55,435 bases of DNA from Verrucomicrobiota bacterium (GTDB lineage Bacteria; Verrucomicrobiota; Verrucomicrobiia; Opitutales; Opitutaceae). Positions 9,494 to 16,887 of the stretch are shown piece after piece. The stretch lies in assembly GCA_023432225.1 (NCBI GenBank), contig JAEYUW010000003.1, positions 1-55,435 of the forward strand, read 5' to 3'. A program made the translations under genes and the position numbers. The notes below the pieces were generated by a model, which searched no databases, had not been told where the DNA came from, and worked only from the letters and a program-made list of their open reading frames with translations. Numbering within the stretch: the stretch's first letter is position 1; every line of letters begins with the position of its first letter.

Positions 9494-10621
9494 TCACGGA
9501 GCGATCGACTCCACGAACTGATACTTGCCGCCCTTGATCGTGAGCATCGCCGCCGCTTTGGAGGCGTTGCGCTTCGGGTCGATCGTGGTGCGGCCGGAGA
9601 CTGCTTCGAAGTCCTTCGTCTGTGCGAGCGCTTCGCGGACCTTGGCGGGCTCGGTCGAGCCCGCGCGCTTGATCGCGTCGGCGAGCACGAGCACGGAGTC
9701 GTAGCCGAGGCATGCCATCGCGCCGGGAGTGGTGCCGTTGAAGCGTTTCTTGAAGCGCTCGATGAAGCCCTGCACGGCGGGCGAGGGATTGTCGGCGGCG
9801 AAGTGCGTGGAGAAATACGTGCCCTCCATCGCGGCGCCGCCGATTTCGAGCAGCGCGGGGTTGTCCCAGCCGTCGCCGCCGAAGAGCGGGACATTCAGGC
9901 CGAGTTGCCGGGCCTGCGCGGTGATGAGCGCGGCTTCGGTGTAGTAACCTGACGCGAAGATCGCTTCGGCGCCGGCGGCCTTGATCGCGGTGAGTTGCGC
10001 GCGGAAGTCCTTGTCGCCCTCGTTGTATTTTTGTTCGGCGACGATCGTGCCGCCGTCGGCGGTGAAGCGCTCTTTGAAGAACTTCGTCAGGCCGACGCTG
10101 TAGGCCGACGACACGGAGGTCATGATCGCGACGCGTTTCAGCTTCAGCGTGTCCTTTACGAACTTCGCCAGCACGGTGCCTTGGAACGGGTCGATGAAGC
10201 AGACGCGGAAAACGTAGTTGCCGGCTTCCGTGACGCGCGGGTTGGTCGAGGACGGCGCCACCATCGGGATCTTCGCGGCCTGCGCGATCGGCGCGGCTTC
10301 GAGCGAGCGGCTCGATGCGACTTCGCCGAGGATCGCGACGACCTTCTCGCGCGAGATGAGCTTTTTGACGACCGTGGCGGACTCGCCCGGCTTGCTCTGG
10401 TTATCCTCGGTGATGAGTTGCAGCTGACGACCGAGCACGCCGCCCGCGGCGTTGATTTCCTCCACGGCGAGGAGCGTGCCGTTGTGCGATTCGTTGCCGA
10501 AGCCGGCCTCTTTGCCGGTGAGCGAGGCGAACTCGCCGATCTTGATGGTTTCTTGGGCGGACAGCGTCACGGCGCTCCAAAGCGCCGCCGCGACCAGCAG
10601 GGTATAGGTCAGTCGTGGCAT
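9494..10621 (-). CDS. Branched-chain amino acid ABC transporter substrate-binding protein (copy 1)
   Basis: A 375-aa periplasmic binding protein of the LivJ/LivK type (type I fold). The start at 10621 gives MPRLTYTLLVAAALWSAVTL, a signal peptide; an in-frame ATG 11 codons earlier would disrupt it. The mature part opens with IKIGEFASLTGKEAGFG and contains LAVEEINAAGGVLGR, SSTNPRV and EGDKDFRAQLTAIKAAGAEA. It is closely similar over its full length to the gene at 10928-12046. The two differ in segments likely to line the ligand cleft (GEVASSRSL versus GGNPSTNSL, ASGYYTEAA versus HSSNYTEGA). It delivers substrate to LivHM. Confidence 0.93.
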   Translation of the reverse strand: MPRLTYTLLVAAALWSAVTLSAQETIKIGEFASLTGKEAGFGNESHNGTLLAVEEINAAGGVLGRQLQLITEDNQSKPGESATVVKKLISREKVVAILGEVASSRSLEAAPIAQAAKIPMVAPSSTNPRVTEAGNYVFRVCFIDPFQGTVLAKFVKDTLKLKRVAIMTSVSSAYSVGLTKFFKERFTADGGTIVAEQKYNEGDKDFRAQLTAIKAAGAEAIFASGYYTEAALITAQARQLGLNVPLFGGDGWDNPALLEIGGAAMEGTYFSTHFAADNPSPAVQGFIERFKKRFNGTTPGAMACLGYDSVLVLADAIKRAGSTEPAKVREALAQTKDFEAVSGRTTIDPKRNASKAAAMLTIKGGKYQFVESIAP

Positions 10622-10927
10622 GTGTGGGCGGCCACTCAAACTCCCGCGGGCCAACTCTCAACTCTCAACTGCGCGGCGCTGCATTCTTCCCGCGGTCCCG
10701 AGTGAGAGTCGGTCTTCTGAAAATTCATCAGCCATCAACCAACCTCTGCAAACGCCCGCGAATCTCGCGAATTCACCCGCATGAGGCGTGCGATGAACTC
10801 ACTGTCGACTGTCATTGAGCGCTCCAAGCGAGGTGGAGCGCATTGACCTCAATGCGTTGTCTGCCGAGCGCGTTGAGGTCAACGCGCTCCACCTGGACGT
10901 CAGAACTGCCCGCAAGCCTCGAACGGC
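10622..10927. other. Gap between the two binding-protein genes; repeats only
   Basis: A 306-base gap with no convincing gene. It holds a short tandem tract with repeated CAACTCT units (about 10651-10674), a stretch without clear features, and the REPIN at 10832-10893. Promoter elements for the downstream binding protein could lie here but no good -35/-10 pair was recognised. Confidence 0.5.
10832..10893. repeat. REPIN-type palindromic repeat, family C (GGAG...CTCC)
   Basis: GGTGGAG is followed by the hairpin CGCATTGA-CC-TCAATGCG, and CGCGTTGA-GG-TCAACGCG is followed by CTCCACC. The two 25-base outer arms match at about 23 positions when inverted. GGAG replaces GTAG at the hairpin foot, the known alternative tetranucleotide of REPs. 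Related copies lie at 15316-15400 and 54505-54530. Confidence 0.85.
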
Positions 10928-12046
10928 TCAGGGTTGAACTGCTTCGACGAACTTGAACGCGCCGTCGCGCACCGTGAGGATGACGGCGCCCTTCGACGGG
11001 TTGCGGTCCGCGTCCATCGTGATGCGACCGGTCACGCCCGGGTAGTCTTTGGTCGTCGCGATCGCCTGGCGCAGCGCGGCCGAGTCGGTCGTGCCGGCGC
11101 GGCGCAGGGCGTCGAAGAGCAGGCCGGCCGCGTCGTAGCCCTGGGCGGCGATCGAGTCCGGCGTCTCGCCCCAGCGGGCGCGGAATTTTTTCACGAAGTT
11201 CTGCACCTCCGGCGCGGGCGATTCCGGCGAGGCGTGCGTCGAGTAGTAAACACCCTCGACCGCCTTGCCGCCGATCGTGATCAGCTCCGGCGCCTCCCAG
11301 GCGTCGCCGCCGAAGAGCGAGCCGGTGAAGCCGAGCTGTCGCGCTTGGATGCAGATGAGCGCGCCTTCGGTGTAATTGCTTGAATGAAAAATCGCCTCGG
11401 CGCCCGTCGCCTTGATGGCCGTGAGCTGGGCGCGGAAATCCTTGTCGCCCTCGTTGTGTTTCTGTTCGACGACGATCGTGCCGCCCAGCGCGGTGAAGCG
11501 CTCACGAAACACCTTGGAGATGCCGACGCTGTAGGCGTTGGAGACCGACGTGAGGATCGCGACCTTGCGCACCTTGAGCGTGTCGTGCGCGAATTTGGCC
11601 AGCACCGCGCCTTGGAACGGATCGATGAAGCAGGCGCGGAAGATGTAGTCGCCGACCTGCGTGACGCGCGGGTTGGTGGAGGAGATGGCGATCATCGGAA
11701 TCTTCGCGCCCTGCAACACGGGCGCGGCTTCGAGCGAATTGGTCGACGGGTTGCCGCCGAGCACGGCGACGACCTTGTCCCGCGCGGCGAACTTTTTCGC
11801 GATGGTCGCGGACTCGCCGGGCTTCGACTGGTTGTCGGCCGTGATCAGCTCCACCGGCCGCCCGATCACGCCGCCGGCGGCGTTGAGTTCCTCGACGGCC
11901 AGGATGACGCCCTTGCGGGCGGCGAGGCCGAACGCGGCTTCCTTGCCGGTGAAGGCGCCGTATTGGCCGATCTTGATCGGCTCGGCGCTGAGTGCGGCCG
12001 CCGCGCAGAGCGGCAGGAGGAGGAGCGAGCGGAGAAAATGGCGCAT
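10928..12046 (-). CDS. Branched-chain amino acid ABC transporter substrate-binding protein (copy 2)
   Basis: A 372-aa paralogue of the binding protein at 9494-10621, in the same orientation and first in the liv gene order. The start at 12046 (MRHFLRSLLLLPLCAAAALS) gives a clear signal peptide; an upstream in-frame ATG adds 17 residues without sense. It shares SKPGESAT, SSTNPRVT, CFIDPFQG, LAKF and EGDKDFRAQLTAIKATGAEA with copy 1. Tandem binding proteins feeding one permease are known for the HAAT family (LivJ and LivK with different ligand preferences). Ligands here are not readable from sequence. It is divergent from the LptG/LptF-type gene, with starts only 44 bases apart if that gene begins at 12091. 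Confidence 0.92.
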   Translation of the reverse strand: MRHFLRSLLLLPLCAAAALSAEPIKIGQYGAFTGKEAAFGLAARKGVILAVEELNAAGGVIGRPVELITADNQSKPGESATIAKKFAARDKVVAVLGGNPSTNSLEAAPVLQGAKIPMIAISSTNPRVTQVGDYIFRACFIDPFQGAVLAKFAHDTLKVRKVAILTSVSNAYSVGISKVFRERFTALGGTIVVEQKHNEGDKDFRAQLTAIKATGAEAIFHSSNYTEGALICIQARQLGFTGSLFGGDAWEAPELITIGGKAVEGVYYSTHASPESPAPEVQNFVKKFRARWGETPDSIAAQGYDAAGLLFDALRRAGTTDSAALRQAIATTKDYPGVTGRITMDADRNPSKGAVILTVRDGAFKFVEAVQP

Positions 12047-12090
12047 GGCGCAAGCGAAGGGCGTCCGCTCGCCGGAGCAATACCGGGCGC

Positions 12091-13254
12091 ATGACATATT
12101 GGCTTGGACACCGGCGGCGCGCGCGCTTGTCTGACCGGCGCGTGACGCTCCTCGACCGCTACCTGCTGCGTGAATGGCTGAAAATCCTCGGCCTGCTGCT
12201 GTGCGCCACGACGGGGCTGATGATGATGTCGTCGCTTTACGACGATTTCCGCGACCTGCTCGAGCTCAACGTCGGGCTCGATGAGGTTTTAAAGTATTAC
12301 GCGGCGCTGATGCCGAGCCAGCTGTCGGTGGTGCTGCCGTTGTCGTTGCTGCTGTCGCTGCTGTTCGTGCTCGGAAAACTGCACCGCAATAACGAGATCA
12401 CGGCGATTCGCGCGGCGGGGCTGAATATTTTCAGCACGACGCGGGTGCTGTGGGTGGCAGGCGTGGTGTTCTGCGGCGTCACGCTGATGCTCAACGCCTA
12501 CATCGTGCCGCGCTCGGTCGAGCGCTCGCGCGGTTTGAAGGAGTCGTATCGCATCCAGGCGGAGCTGAAGAAGCCGATGACGAGTTCCGTCGGGATGGTG
12601 CCGAGCGTGACGTTCGACAACCCGCGCGCGAATCGGATGTGGTATATCAATCGCTACAGCCGGGTCGCGAAAACGGCCTACGGCGTCACGGTTTCCGAGC
12701 TCGACGCGCGGCGGCGGGAAAAGACGCGCCTCATGGCGCGCGAAGCGACCTACGATGAGGCAAAGCAGCAGTGGTCGTTTCGGGATGGACGGGAAGTGTG
12801 GTTCGACGTCGATGCAGGGGAAGTGATGCGCTCCCGGGCGTTCGAGGCGAAGACGATGCCGCACTACAACGAGGACCCGAAGCTGATGCTGATGCTCTCG
12901 TTGAAGGCGCGCGAACTGTCGTTCTTCGAGCTGGAGCGGATCGTGGAGTATTTCACGGCGGAGGATAATCCCAAGGTGACGAGCTATGCGGTGCGCTATT
13001 ACAGCGTGCTGGCCGAGACGCTCGGGCCGCTGATCATCCTGGCGATCGCGGTGCCGTTTGCGGTGTCCGGCGTGCGGGTAAGTCCGGTGGTCGGCGTGTC
13101 GAAATCGATCGGCCTGTTTTTCATTTATTATCTGCTTAGCAACATCGCGTCGTTGCTGGGGGCCAAGGGCTATGTCGACCCGCTCTGGGCGGCGTGTTTG
13201 CCGAATCTCGCGATGGTCGGCGTCGGGGCGTATTTGTTCGGGCGGCTGCGCTGA
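12091..13254 (+). CDS. LPS export ABC permease of the LptG/LptF (YjgP/YjgQ) family
   Basis: A 387-aa inner-membrane protein. LptF and LptG form the membrane part of LptB2FG, which extracts lipopolysaccharide and passes it to the periplasmic bridge. The sequence shows the family opening LLDRYLLREWLKILGLLL, helices 2-3 with LPSQLSVVLPLSLLLSLLF-like character, the NEITAIRAAG cytoplasmic coupling segment, a periplasmic beta-jellyroll region (about residues 130-270), and three C-terminal helices. The start is uncertain: ATG at 12091 has a GGAG 13 bases upstream, while GTG at 12142 gives MTLLDRYLL, the more typical family N-terminus. LptG and LptF cannot be told apart confidently here. No partner gene is adjacent. 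Confidence 0.9.
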   Translation: MTYWLGHRRRARLSDRRVTLLDRYLLREWLKILGLLLCATTGLMMMSSLYDDFRDLLELNVGLDEVLKYYAALMPSQLSVVLPLSLLLSLLFVLGKLHRNNEITAIRAAGLNIFSTTRVLWVAGVVFCGVTLMLNAYIVPRSVERSRGLKESYRIQAELKKPMTSSVGMVPSVTFDNPRANRMWYINRYSRVAKTAYGVTVSELDARRREKTRLMAREATYDEAKQQWSFRDGREVWFDVDAGEVMRSRAFEAKTMPHYNEDPKLMLMLSLKARELSFFELERIVEYFTAEDNPKVTSYAVRYYSVLAETLGPLIILAIAVPFAVSGVRVSPVVGVSKSIGLFFIYYLLSNIASLLGAKGYVDPLWAACLPNLAMVGVGAYLFGRLR

Positions 13255-13268
13255 GAATGCGGCAGGGC

Positions 13269-13324
13269 GTAGCGTAGGCGCCTCGCCGGCAAAACGGTCG
13301 ATGCAGGCGAGACGCCTGCGCTAC
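13269..13324. repeat. REPIN-type palindromic repeat, family D (GTAG...CTAC)
   Basis: Two 19-base inverted arms (13269-13287 and 13306-13324) start with GTAG and end with CTAC and match at 17 of 19 positions; the core is AGGCG(C/T)CTCGCC. It lies between the convergent ends of the LptG/LptF-type gene and the SDR gene. Confidence 0.8.
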
Positions 13325-13333
13325 CGGCCCCGA

Positions 13334-14095
13334 CTACGTGCGCAGATACGACGCGCCGTTGGCGTCGATGATGCAGCCGGTCATGTTCGCGGGGGCGTCC
13401 GTCGCGAGCCAGCCGATGATCTCGCCCATTTCTTCCGGCGTGCCGACGCGGCCGAGCGGGTGTTGCGCGAGCACGTCGGCGGCACCGGGGCCGGTGAGCG
13501 ATGACGTGGCCATGTCGGTGTCGATCCAGCCCGGCGCGAGCGTGTAGAAATAAATCGAGTCGGCGGCGAGCGCGCGGGCCATGGATTGGCCGAAGGAGTT
13601 GAGCGCGGCCTTCGAGGCGCCGTAAGCGGGGGCCGTGGGTTCACCGCGGAAAGCGCCGCGCGAAGTGACGTTGATCACGCGACCGCGGCGGCGCGGACGC
13701 ATGTATTGCACGGCGTGGAAAATCAGGTGCGCGGGCCCGAGGAGATTGGCGGCGAGTGTGCGTTCCCACGCGCGGGCCCAGTTCGCGGCGGAGACGTGGC
13801 GGATGTCGTGTTCCTCGAAGATGCCGGCGTTGTTCACCAGCACGTCGAGTTCGCCGAACTGTTGGAGGACGGCCGCGATCAGCGCTTCACATTGCACAGG
13901 GGCGGAGACATCGGCGGCGACGACGCCATGGCCGGTGCCGGGCAGCGCGGCAACGACGGCGCGAGCGGCGTCGGCGTTTTCGCGATAGTGCACGGCGACC
14001 CGGAAGCCGCGGGCGGCGAGGTGCTGGGCGGCGGCGCGACCGATGCCGCGTGACGCGCCGGTGACGAGGGCTACGGGAGGAAGTTCGGCGGCCAT
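13334..14095 (-). CDS. Short-chain dehydrogenase/reductase (SDR), FabG-like
   Basis: A 253-aa classical SDR, a cytosolic NAD(P)-dependent oxidoreductase. The dinucleotide motif TGASRGIG is at residues 12-19, NNAG at 88-91, catalytic Ser145, and Tyr158/Lys162 in YGASK, so the active site is complete. The C-terminus (GTPEEMGEIIGWLATDAPAN, then TGCIIDANGASYLR) is typical of FabG-like enzymes. The start at 14095 lies 25 bases inside the end of the diacylglycerol kinase gene, so the two are coupled. The true substrate is unknown; a FabG function for fatty-acid synthesis is only one possibility. Confidence 0.9.
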   Translation of the reverse strand: MAAELPPVALVTGASRGIGRAAAQHLAARGFRVAVHYRENADAARAVVAALPGTGHGVVAADVSAPVQCEALIAAVLQQFGELDVLVNNAGIFEEHDIRHVSAANWARAWERTLAANLLGPAHLIFHAVQYMRPRRRGRVINVTSRGAFRGEPTAPAYGASKAALNSFGQSMARALAADSIYFYTLAPGWIDTDMATSSLTGPGAADVLAQHPLGRVGTPEEMGEIIGWLATDAPANMTGCIIDANGASYLRT

Positions 14096-14511
14096 TTCAG
14101 GAATTCGAGCGAAGCGATGCGATTCCAGTTGGCCAGTAGAATGACGCCCCACACGACGAAGCAGTTGATGTAGGAGAGGAATACGGCCGCGCTGCCCATG
14201 TCCTTCGCGCGCTTGGCGAACGGGCGCTTGGCGAGCGAGATGTCGTCGATCGTCCACTCGATGGCGGAGTTCACGAGTTCCATGATGACGATCAGGAACA
14301 GCGAGAAAATCATGACCGCGGTCGACACGGCGTTCACGGGCAGAATCACCGCGAGCGGCGTGAGCAGCGCGACGAAGATCAGGTCTTCGCGGAACGACGG
14401 CTCGTGCTTGAGCGCGGCCCAGAATCCCTCGACCGCGTAGCGCACGGACGAGAAAAAATTCTGGAAGCTCCGCGTCTTGTTCTCGGGCTCGATGGGCGCG
14501 TCGTCAGGCAC
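14071..14511 (-). CDS. dgkA: Diacylglycerol kinase (DgkA family), membrane
   Basis: A 146-aa small membrane kinase with three helices that phosphorylates diacylglycerol or undecaprenol, recycling lipid carriers. The family motif is intact: MELVNSAIEWTID (Glu and Asn binding Mg-ATP) and KDMGSAAVFLS. The N-terminal FFSSVRYAVEGFWAALKHEP with FRED is the amphipathic segment seen in DgkA. It has a polar N-terminal extension of about 14 residues. It overlaps the downstream SDR gene by 25 bases. Whether the substrate is a diacylglycerol or undecaprenol cannot be decided from sequence. Confidence 0.93.
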   Translation of the reverse strand: MPDDAPIEPENKTRSFQNFFSSVRYAVEGFWAALKHEPSFREDLIFVALLTPLAVILPVNAVSTAVMIFSLFLIVIMELVNSAIEWTIDDISLAKRPFAKRAKDMGSAAVFLSYINCFVVWGVILLANWNRIASLEFLKWPPNFLP

Positions 14512-14595
14512 GGCGGCAGTCCAGCGGGGAGTCTGGCGGGCGACAAATCGAAAGTGATTGAGGCGGGCGTAAGGCGCGGCCCGGCTATCTCGTCT

Positions 14596-14664
14596 GTAGC
14601 GGCGGTCTGTGACCGCCGGAGGGGGCGTCGTCGTATTCGCTCGGCGGTCACAGACCGCCGCTAC
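14596..14664. repeat. REPIN-type palindromic repeat, family E, perfect 24-bp arms
   Basis: The arms 14595-14618 and 14642-14665 are exact reverse complements over 24 bases. Each arm is itself a hairpin, CGGCGGTC-TGT-GACCGCCG, next to GTAG (or CTAC). The spacer is 23 bases. The perfect match suggests a young or actively maintained copy. Confidence 0.9.
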
Positions 14665-14691
14665 AGGAAACGTGGACCCGGGCGGGGCTCC

Positions 14692-15195
14692 TCAACCGGC
14701 CAGCAGGCGGACGCCGTGACCTGACGCGTGTTCGAGGCCGATGGCTTTGACGGCTTGCGCGATGGTCTCGTCGTGGCAGCCGATGAATTCCAGCAGGCGG
14801 CGCACGAAACGGGCTTTGGTGGCGTCGTCGATGGTCATGACGGCCCAAAATTGCGTGCCATCGATCTGGCGGGCGTGGTTGTGCGCGCGGACGTCGTTCA
14901 CTTCATCGCGGTTGAGCATCAGGTAGTGGCGGGCGCTCTCCTGGTGCGAAATGAAATCGGCAAAATCGCAGGCGTAATTCTTCGCGGCCCACGCGAGCAG
15001 CGCGAGGTAGCGCTCGGTGAGATTGGGCAGCGCCGTGAACTCGGCGCTGACGAGGTAGAAGAGCAGGTGGTCGCCCGCGAGCGGTTTGCCGGCACCCAGA
15101 AGCGACGCGAGAACCTCGGACGGCGGCAGGTTTTTCGCGGTCGCGAGCCGCTGCAGCGCGGCGAAAGCCTCATCGCTCAGCTCGACGTGTTTCAT
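14692..15195 (-). CDS. SeqA-like protein (replication-initiation regulator fold?)
   Basis: A 167-aa protein. Residues 1-33 (MKHVELSDEAFAALQRLA, then SEVLASLL) resemble the ribbon-helix-helix oligomerisation domain of SeqA (MKTIEVDDELY..., SDILRRML). Residues about 45-153 align by eye with the SeqA DNA-binding domain: ERYLALLAW for its RFMLLLSTL, then FADFI, SARHYLMLNRDE for TRVYFAADEQ, and DGTQFWAVM (112-120) for PGTPYWVIT, followed by K127 and a final helix. SeqA binds hemimethylated GATC and delays re-initiation in gammaproteobacteria. The NTN loop contacting methyl-adenine in E. coli SeqA appears as TID here, so the target may differ. The start at 15195 is preferred because further upstream in frame runs into a REPIN. 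The match is from memory, not from a search. Confidence 0.6.
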   Translation of the reverse strand: MKHVELSDEAFAALQRLATAKNLPPSEVLASLLGAGKPLAGDHLLFYLVSAEFTALPNLTERYLALLAWAAKNYACDFADFISHQESARHYLMLNRDEVNDVRAHNHARQIDGTQFWAVMTIDDATKARFVRRLLEFIGCHDETIAQAVKAIGLEHASGHGVRLLAG

Positions 15196-15315
15196 GCCAT
15201 CAAGATGGCTGCGAGCCGCGGGATCGCAACCGCGGTGCGACGAATGGCAGCCCGGTGCGGACGAAAACCAATCGGACCGCGCTGGACGAACGAATCGCTG
15301 GCCGTCCGGCGCCGC

Positions 15316-15400
15316 GGTGGAGCGCCTTGACCTCAATGCGCGCGCGACGCGCGATAGCCGGCGAGCGCCCTTGGACGCGTTGAGGTCAACGCGTTCCACC
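15316..15400. repeat. REPIN-type palindromic repeat, family C
   Basis: GGTGGAGCGCCTTGACCTCA on the left and CGCGTTGA-GG-TCAACGCG-TTCCACC on the right are inverted relatives of the copy at 10832-10893. The left hairpin is degenerate and the spacer is longer and rich in CGCG. Confidence 0.75.
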
Positions 15401-15423
15401 TCGGCGCGTGCAGCCCGCGCGGG

Positions 15424-16623
15424 CTACTCGGTGGCCTTCGCCGGTGCCGGTGCGCTGGCGTGGAAATCGCGTTGCACGCGCGTGAGGTAATCCGCCTGCA
15501 ACTGCTCGACCCGCGCGTAGCTCGGCGAGCACCAAACGAGGCCGACGTGGTGGCGCTTCTTGTGTCGGATGACGACCTCGGGCTCGGCGAACACGGACAA
15601 GTCCGGCCATTCCTGGCGCGCGAGCGACATGATCAGGCCGGCGTAGTCGCGCCGCCACAGCGGCACGCGGTAGGCGGATTCCTGCGTCTCGACCTTCGCC
15701 CACTCGCGCCAAAGATTGAGGCCGGTGGCGGTTTCGACGAGGTCCATGATGTTCGCCCCGCCGACGCGCGCGGAAGTTTCGAGGAAATGAAACGTGCCGT
15801 CGGCCGCCTGAATGAACTCCGTGTGCGAGGCGCCGCGCACGTGGCCCATGGCTTTCAAGACGGTGGCGTTGGCCGCGATCAGCGCGCGCTCCTCCGCGGA
15901 GCCGTGTTCGCAGATGATCGTGGAGAAAATGCCCCCGCCGTGCATGACCGCCAACGGCGGTGCACCGTAGCGGCTCGCGATCGCGAACACGACCTCGCGA
16001 TCGTTGATGATGCTATCGACGTGGAAGACGCGGCCAGGAACGAATTGCTCGAGCAGGTGAAATGACTGTTCGTCGCCGAGCGACTCGAGTTTCGGCCAGA
16101 GATCGTCGGGCCGCTCGATCTTGTGGATGCCGAGTGCCGAGGCGGAGAGGCGCGGCTTGATCAGCCAAGGCCCGGGCACGCGCGCCATGAACGCGCGGAT
16201 GTCGTCGTAGTTGGCGACGTTGGTGAACTCGGGCACCGGAATGCCGGCTTCGCGCGCCTTGAGGCGCATTGCCAGCTTGTCGCGGAAGTAGCGCGCGGTC
16301 GTCTCGCCCATTCCCGGGATGCGCAGGTGCTCGCGAATCGCCGCGGCGGTTTCGACGTCGAAGTCGTCGAGCGCGGCGACGCGGTGGATCTTGTGCTGGC
16401 GCGCGAGGTAGCTGACGCCTTTGATCACATCATCGCGCTTCCAGACTTTTTCCACGTCCGGCATGTAGAAGATGTCGTCGATCGCTTCGCGCGGCCACTC
16501 CTCGTGTTGCAGCGATTGCGACGTAAGGAGCAGGACGATCCAGCCCTGCGCCTTTGCCTCCCTGAGAAACTCGAAACCTTTGTGGAAACTCGCGAGGCAG
16601 AGGATCGTGCGCGGCAGGTCCAT
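15424..16623 (-). CDS. ATP-grasp domain protein
   Basis: A 399-aa protein of the ATP-grasp superfamily, which joins a carboxylate to an amine or thiol using ATP through an acyl-phosphate. An N-terminal Rossmann-like region (TILCLASFHKGFEFLREAK) is followed by the ATP-grasp core: RDKLAMRLKAREAGIPVPEF, GPWLIKPRLSASALGIHKI (ATP-binding Lys), LLEQFVPGRVFHVDSI, and the metal site FLETSARVGGANI. The C-terminal domain (from about residue 320) is not recognised. The last residues are Ala/Pro-rich. No neighbour suggests the substrate. It is probably monocistronic, with REPINs on both sides. Confidence 0.85.
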   Translation of the reverse strand: MDLPRTILCLASFHKGFEFLREAKAQGWIVLLLTSQSLQHEEWPREAIDDIFYMPDVEKVWKRDDVIKGVSYLARQHKIHRVAALDDFDVETAAAIREHLRIPGMGETTARYFRDKLAMRLKAREAGIPVPEFTNVANYDDIRAFMARVPGPWLIKPRLSASALGIHKIERPDDLWPKLESLGDEQSFHLLEQFVPGRVFHVDSIINDREVVFAIASRYGAPPLAVMHGGGIFSTIICEHGSAEERALIAANATVLKAMGHVRGASHTEFIQAADGTFHFLETSARVGGANIMDLVETATGLNLWREWAKVETQESAYRVPLWRRDYAGLIMSLARQEWPDLSVFAEPEVVIRHKKRHHVGLVWCSPSYARVEQLQADYLTRVQRDFHASAPAPAKATE

Positions 16624-16719
16624 GGGCGTGGCGGGGTAGCAGGGACGATGCCGACGGACGTGGAGCGGTCAAACGAGCAGATGAGCGATTGCAGCGATGC
16701 GGGAGCGATGGGAGGAGTT

Positions 16720-16806
16720 GTAGGGCTCGACCTTGTGTCGAGCCTTGCCGCGAGTGCGGCGCGTGTCGCGGCAAGGCTTCAGGCCTCACGCAAGGTGAGG
16801 ACCTAC
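16720..16806. repeat. REPIN-type palindromic repeat, family A (second copy)
   Basis: GTAG (16720-16723) plus GGCTCGAC-CTTGT-GTCGAGCC (16724-16744), then an inner palindrome CCTTGCCGCGA/TCGCGGCAAGG, then GGCCTCAC-GCAAG-GTGAGG ending in CTAC (16803-16806). Both outer hairpins match the copy at 925-1012; the inner part is different. It lies between the ATP-grasp gene and ygiQ, which are divergent. Confidence 0.88.
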
Positions 16807-16887
16807 AGGTAAAAGCGCATCGTGCGTTTCACGGCCCAAACCCGCGGCTTGCGTCTCGGAAAATGCTCGCTGAAGGTCCGCGCCGAG

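Noticed and set aside
14596..14664. CRISPR-like palindromes
   Set aside because: The REPINs are dispersed single elements with inverted, not direct, repeats and no regular spacers; no cas genes in the window.
15196..15399. N-terminal extension of the SeqA-like protein by 68 codons
   Set aside because: The extension is low-complexity and encoded partly by the REPIN at 15316-15400; MKHVELSDEAF at 15195 matches the expected domain start.
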